From Betaproteobacteria bacterium (lineage in GTDB: Bacteria; Pseudomonadota; Gammaproteobacteria; Burkholderiales; Casimicrobiaceae): 7,489 nucleotides of DNA. Under the pieces are notes generated by a model, which made no database searches, was not told where the DNA came from, and worked only from the letters and a program-made list of their open reading frames with translations. The stretch is from contig JANXZT010000489.1 of assembly GCA_025355395.1 (NCBI GenBank), forward strand, positions 1-7,489, in the 5' to 3' direction. The translations under genes and the position numbers were made by a program. This document shows positions 5,291 through 7,489 of the stretch, piece by piece; within the stretch, counting starts at the first letter, position 1, and every line of letters begins with the position of its first letter.

Positions 5291-6496
5291 CTAGAACACC
5301 TTGGCGATGCCAGCCTGGATCCAGCGCGCGGACAAGGGCGCGATGCCCGGGCTGCCATCACTGAAGAGGCGCCACGAAGAACGCTGGCGGTAAACCTCCA
5401 GCTTCACATCCGCGCTCCATCCCCCACCCAGATCAGCGGCGAGCTTGAGTCCCGGCGTGATGGCGCCAAACGCAGCGAGTCGCGTGTCGGCGGTGTAAAG
5501 CGCACCTGGCACATGCCCCGCAGGGAAGGGTGGATCGAAGTAGAAGTCCGCAGCGCTTTGAGTGGCGTAGCGCAGGCTCGGCGTTACCGTGAAGCCTCGC
5601 GGCACGGGTTGCACCCAGGCGATTTCGGCGGTGTGCGAAGTGCTGCCGAACGAATCGTGCAGATACCGGTACGAAACCTTGACGGTGGCATCGATGCCGG
5701 GCAGATGTTGGTGATAACGCGTGAGCCAGGCAAGCGTTCGCCGACGATCAGGACGGGTGTCGAGGAGCTTGTACGGGTCGGAGTAGTAGCCATGTCCGGC
5801 GGAATAGGCGAGATTGGATTGGATGATCGCCTGCGCGGAGAGGACCTGGGTCACACCGAGCAGCACGTCGACGGTATGACGCCGCTGACCGACGGCAATG
5901 CCGTTGACACTGTCGATGCGATCGTTCTCGCCCCCGATCCCGAAGGCATAAGTGCGATTGCGGTCGTCACTGAAAACCCGCACGTCGAGCGACGCCGCAC
6001 GCGAAAGGTAGTCGCGCTCCGATGATGCGGCGCCTCCGACGCCGATCGCCATCCGATTGAAATATTTGGTGACCTTGATGTCCCCCGCAGTGCGATACTC
6101 GGTGATGCCGATGCCCGAGGCGCCGGACAGGGTGTTGAAATAAAGCGGCGAGGCCCCCGAGACGCTGTCATACACCAGGGAGCCTTCCACCGCGACCGAG
6201 TCCGACAGTGGCTTCAAGACATAAAGGGCCGGCGCTCGCACCCGCATGCGCGCTTCGCCGGGTTGCCAATCGCGGTAGTCGAGATATTTGAGCGCAATGA
6301 CGCCCTGTTCCGGCGCGGCTTGCGCCATCGCCAGGCCGGGCGCAACACCGGGCAACGCCAGCGCCGCGGCCAGCAGGGCCCCGGAGGTGGCCGACAGCAC
6401 CGCGCCGTCCGGTGCACGATCCGCAGCCACCATGCCCTCCGCCGGCGCCGCGACCGAACCCGCGGCAATGCGCGGCCGATCTTCAGTTGCAGCCAC
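5291..6496 (-). CDS. DUF3570-type outer-membrane protein with SGAS motifs
   Basis: I recognise this as a DUF3570 family protein of unknown function, about 401 residues from the GTG at 6494-6496. A hydrophobic stretch SGALLAAALALPG precedes a likely signal cleavage at AMA/QAA (residues 56-61). The rest alternates polar and hydrophobic residues, is rich in Tyr, Gly and Arg, and ends in QAGIAKVF with a terminal Phe, as outer-membrane barrels do. ALKYLDYRDWQPG at 68-80 and DSVSGASPLYFNTLSGAS at 110-127 are striking: DSVSGAS resembles the ApbE flavinylation site, and apbE follows. The start is uncertain. The GTG lies inside the last codons of the upstream gene, giving a 14-nt overlap but a long signal region; an ATG at 6431-6433 or the GTG directly after it, behind GGAGG, are alternatives. 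Reading upstream of 6496 lies inside the DUF4266 gene. Confidence 0.85.
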   Translation of the reverse strand: MAATEDRPRIAAGSVAAPAEGMVAADRAPDGAVLSATSGALLAAALALPGVAPGLAMAQAAPEQGVIALKYLDYRDWQPGEARMRVRAPALYVLKPLSDSVAVEGSLVYDSVSGASPLYFNTLSGASGIGITEYRTAGDIKVTKYFNRMAIGVGGAASSERDYLSRAASLDVRVFSDDRNRTYAFGIGGENDRIDSVNGIAVGQRRHTVDVLLGVTQVLSAQAIIQSNLAYSAGHGYYSDPYKLLDTRPDRRRTLAWLTRYHQHLPGIDATVKVSYRYLHDSFGSTSHTAEIAWVQPVPRGFTVTPSLRYATQSAADFYFDPPFPAGHVPGALYTADTRLAAFGAITPGLKLAADLGGGWSADVKLEVYRQRSSWRLFSDGSPGIAPLSARWIQAGIAKVF

Positions 6497-6713
6497 ATCC
6501 GCCCCCGCCCACACCGTAGCCGCCGGCCGCGGCTTCCTTGCTGGTGTAGATGTGTTGCCCGATCTTGGCATCGAGCGCATCGGCGTCGAACTGCATCTGC
6601 GGCTGCGCGAGCTCGCCTTTCTCCCACGGGTATGGCGGCGCGTACGCGGCGCATCCGGGCAGCAGGAATGCGATGGTGGAAGCAAGAGCCACGCAACTGC
6701 GGCGGATAAACAC
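6483..6713 (-). CDS. DUF4266-type small lipoprotein with CGCN C-terminus
   Basis: This 76-residue protein begins with a GTG (6711-6713) and has a lipoprotein signal: Arg4-Arg5, a hydrophobic core, and lipobox LLPGC with Cys21 as the lipidated residue. Ala at +2 favours the outer membrane. The mature part has PWEKGELAQP at 29-38, QHIYTSKEAA at 53-62 and the Gly-rich tail GGYGVGGGGCGCN, ending at Asn76 with Cys73 and Cys75. I recognise the pattern as DUF4266, of unknown function. The CxC tail might bind metal, carry a disulfide or be modified; the thioredoxin gene 17 nt upstream suggests the cysteines are redox-managed. AGAGAGGGGA (ending about nine bases before the GTG) is a good ribosome binding site and supports this start. 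The tail codons GGATGTGGCTGCAACTGA also hold a possible GTG start of the next gene. Confidence 0.88.
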   Translation of the reverse strand: MFIRRSCVALASTIAFLLPGCAAYAPPYPWEKGELAQPQMQFDADALDAKIGQHIYTSKEAAAGGYGVGGGGCGCN

Positions 6714-6730
6714 TGGACGATGTCCCCTCT

Positions 6731-7237
6731 CTAAGGCACACGCAGCAATGAGCGGATGTGCTCTTCCACAAGGCCCTTGCGTTCATCGAAAAAGCCGGTT
6801 TCCACAGCGGTCACCTTACCCTCGCCGTCGATGAGATAGGAGCTTGGCATGGCGCCAACCGCCCAAGCCAATGGCGTGACGCCCGCGGCGTCGAACACGA
6901 CCCGGAAATTGGCGGGTATCTGCTGCAGGAACCGCTCGGCGTCGGCGCGTTTTTTGTCGACATTGACCGCCACAATGACGAGGCCGTGCTCGCCATACCG
7001 GCGTTGCAACGCGTTCATCCATGGAAACGAGCGCTTGCACGGGCCGCACCAGGAGGCCCAGAAGTCAACGTAAGTCACCTGCCCGCGGAACTGCGAGAGA
7101 GTGACGATCTCTCCACGCGCATCCGGCAAGGCGAATGCCGGCGGTTGCTCCCCGACGGCCACACCCCATGCGCCGCCGCTCCCGAGCGCCGCGAGACTCA
7201 ACGCAACAGTCCCGAGCAACCGAATATGTAGATTCAT
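6731..7237 (-). CDS. TlpA-like periplasmic thiol-disulfide thioredoxin
   Basis: This 168-residue protein has an N-terminal signal or anchor (hydrophobic LLGTVALSLAALGSG at residues 7-21) followed by an AhpC/TSA-Redoxin type thioredoxin fold. VDFWASWCGPCKRSFPWMN at 57-75 carries the active-site Cys64-Gly-Pro-Cys67, VIVAVNVD at 87-94 is the central strand and AMPSSYLID at 129-137 holds the cis-proline. TlpA/ResA proteins reduce disulfides outside the cytoplasm. Here the likely clients are the Cys-Gly-Cys tail of the lipoprotein encoded 17 nt downstream, or other partners of the cassette; that is inference. The ATG at 7235-7237 was taken because it gives a compact signal peptide; a TTG at 7253-7255 in frame is possible, and neither has a strong Shine-Dalgarno. 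First gene of the cassette, about 60 nt after the enzyme I-type gene. Confidence 0.9.
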   Translation of the reverse strand: MNLHIRLLGTVALSLAALGSGGAWGVAVGEQPPAFALPDARGEIVTLSQFRGQVTYVDFWASWCGPCKRSFPWMNALQRRYGEHGLVIVAVNVDKKRADAERFLQQIPANFRVVFDAAGVTPLAWAVGAMPSSYLIDGEGKVTAVETGFFDERKGLVEEHIRSLLRVP

Positions 7238-7266
7238 GAATGGGCAACCGGCCAAGTCCGATCGAA

Positions 7267-7272
7267 ATTATC
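7267..7272 (-). promoter_or_regulatory. Weak candidate -10 box before the thioredoxin cassette
   Basis: GATAAT on the minus strand lies in the 60-nt gap between the enzyme I-type gene and the thioredoxin gene, inside the small palindrome ATCGATAATTTCGAT. No -35 element of quality is seen at the right distance. No terminator separates the two genes, so readthrough from upstream is equally possible. Confidence 0.25.
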
Positions 7273-7297
7273 GATGATTACCGATATGAGTGATGCT

Positions 7298-7489
7298 TCA
7301 GGCATTCAGACGGTCGAGTAACCCGGCGAGGCGAACCGGGTCGTCGGTGCGGCGCATCCGCGCGACGATCGGCACGACCGCCTTGATGGCGCTTGTGAGG
7401 ACCCGTTCCTTGACCGATAGCAGATGCGCCGGATGCATCGAGAAGTTGCGCAGGCCCAGACCCAGCAACAACCGGGTCAATCGCTCTTC
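7298..7489 (-). CDS. ptsI: PTS enzyme I-type phosphotransferase, C-terminal fragment
   Basis: Only the last 63 residues are in the window; the frame is open to the right edge and the gene continues beyond it. The sequence LTRLLLGLGLRNFSMHPAHL followed by LSVKERVL matches the end of the PEP-binding TIM barrel of enzyme I (phosphoenolpyruvate-protein phosphotransferase), where the LLGxGLxxFSM segment is conserved. Enzyme I passes phosphate from PEP to HPr; in Betaproteobacteria this often serves a mainly regulatory PTS. A PtsP-type or multidomain enzyme I paralogue cannot be excluded from the tail alone. The stop is TGA at 7298-7300, and no intrinsic terminator follows. Confidence 0.8.
   Translation of the reverse strand, partial: EERLTRLLLGLGLRNFSMHPAHLLSVKERVLTSAIKAVVPIVARMRRTDDPVRLAGLLDRLNA

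Noticed and set aside
5141..6025. Plus-strand open frame of 294 codons opposite the DUF3570 and apbE genes
   Set aside because: Antisense to two supported genes, and the translation looks like low-complexity GC-rich noise.
6483..6525. RiPP precursor (thiazole or microcin B17-like Gly/Cys tail)
   Set aside because: No YcaO, dehydrogenase, protease or exporter of that type is nearby, and the protein has a lipobox; the tail could still be modified by another route.
6497..6685. Long N-terminal extension of the DUF3570 protein to 6685
   Set aside because: It overlaps most of the DUF4266 gene in another frame and its translation is Arg/Ser/Pro-rich shadow sequence.

Overview
The window looks like a chromosomal segment of a GC-rich betaproteobacterium. 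The MetX and MetW proteins are typical of that class (for example the ASHHVAG and IGWWDNMVGPGKPLDT stretches of MetX), and metX-metW followed by ampG is an order I associate with Betaproteobacteria. Every supported gene lies on the minus strand, so the window is read from its right end to its left. No rRNA, tRNA, CRISPR array, transposase or phage gene is visible.

In transcription order: (1) the 3' end of a PTS enzyme I-type gene (7298 to the window edge); (2) a tight four-gene cassette made of a TlpA-like thioredoxin (6731-7237), a small DUF4266-type lipoprotein ending in GGGGCGCN (6483-6713), a DUF3570-type protein predicted to be an outer-membrane barrel (5291-6496) and an ApbE flavin transferase (4366-5271); (3) a leader with a SAM-II riboswitch (about 4261-4316) and a strong intrinsic terminator (4217-4249); (4) the methionine genes metX (2998-4194) and metW (2396-3001), overlapping by ATGA; (5) a 155-nt spacer with two near-identical hairpin repeats; (6) an AmpG-type muropeptide permease (959-2239) overlapping by ATGA a SAM-dependent methyltransferase of unknown substrate (204-962); (7) a cluster of 43-nt repeats, two of whose three full copies carry a strong ATTCCC/GGGAAT-type palindrome (1-150).

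Two parts deserve most attention. The metX leader can be read as a complete transcription-attenuation device: the conserved GCTAA of the aptamer and the TCGG just after it are complementary to the 5' arm of the terminator, so aptamer and terminator on one side, and an antiterminator on the other, exclude each other. High SAM would then switch off metX-metW.

The four-gene cassette looks like a poorly described extracytoplasmic redox system. The DUF3570 protein has a motif DSVSGAS, followed eleven residues later by a second SGAS. This resembles the Dxx(S/T)GA(S/T) site to which ApbE enzymes attach FMN, and an ApbE gene lies directly downstream. I infer a possibly flavinylated envelope protein that works with a Cys-Gly-Cys-tailed lipoprotein and a thiol-disulfide thioredoxin. 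No biochemical role can be read from the sequence alone.
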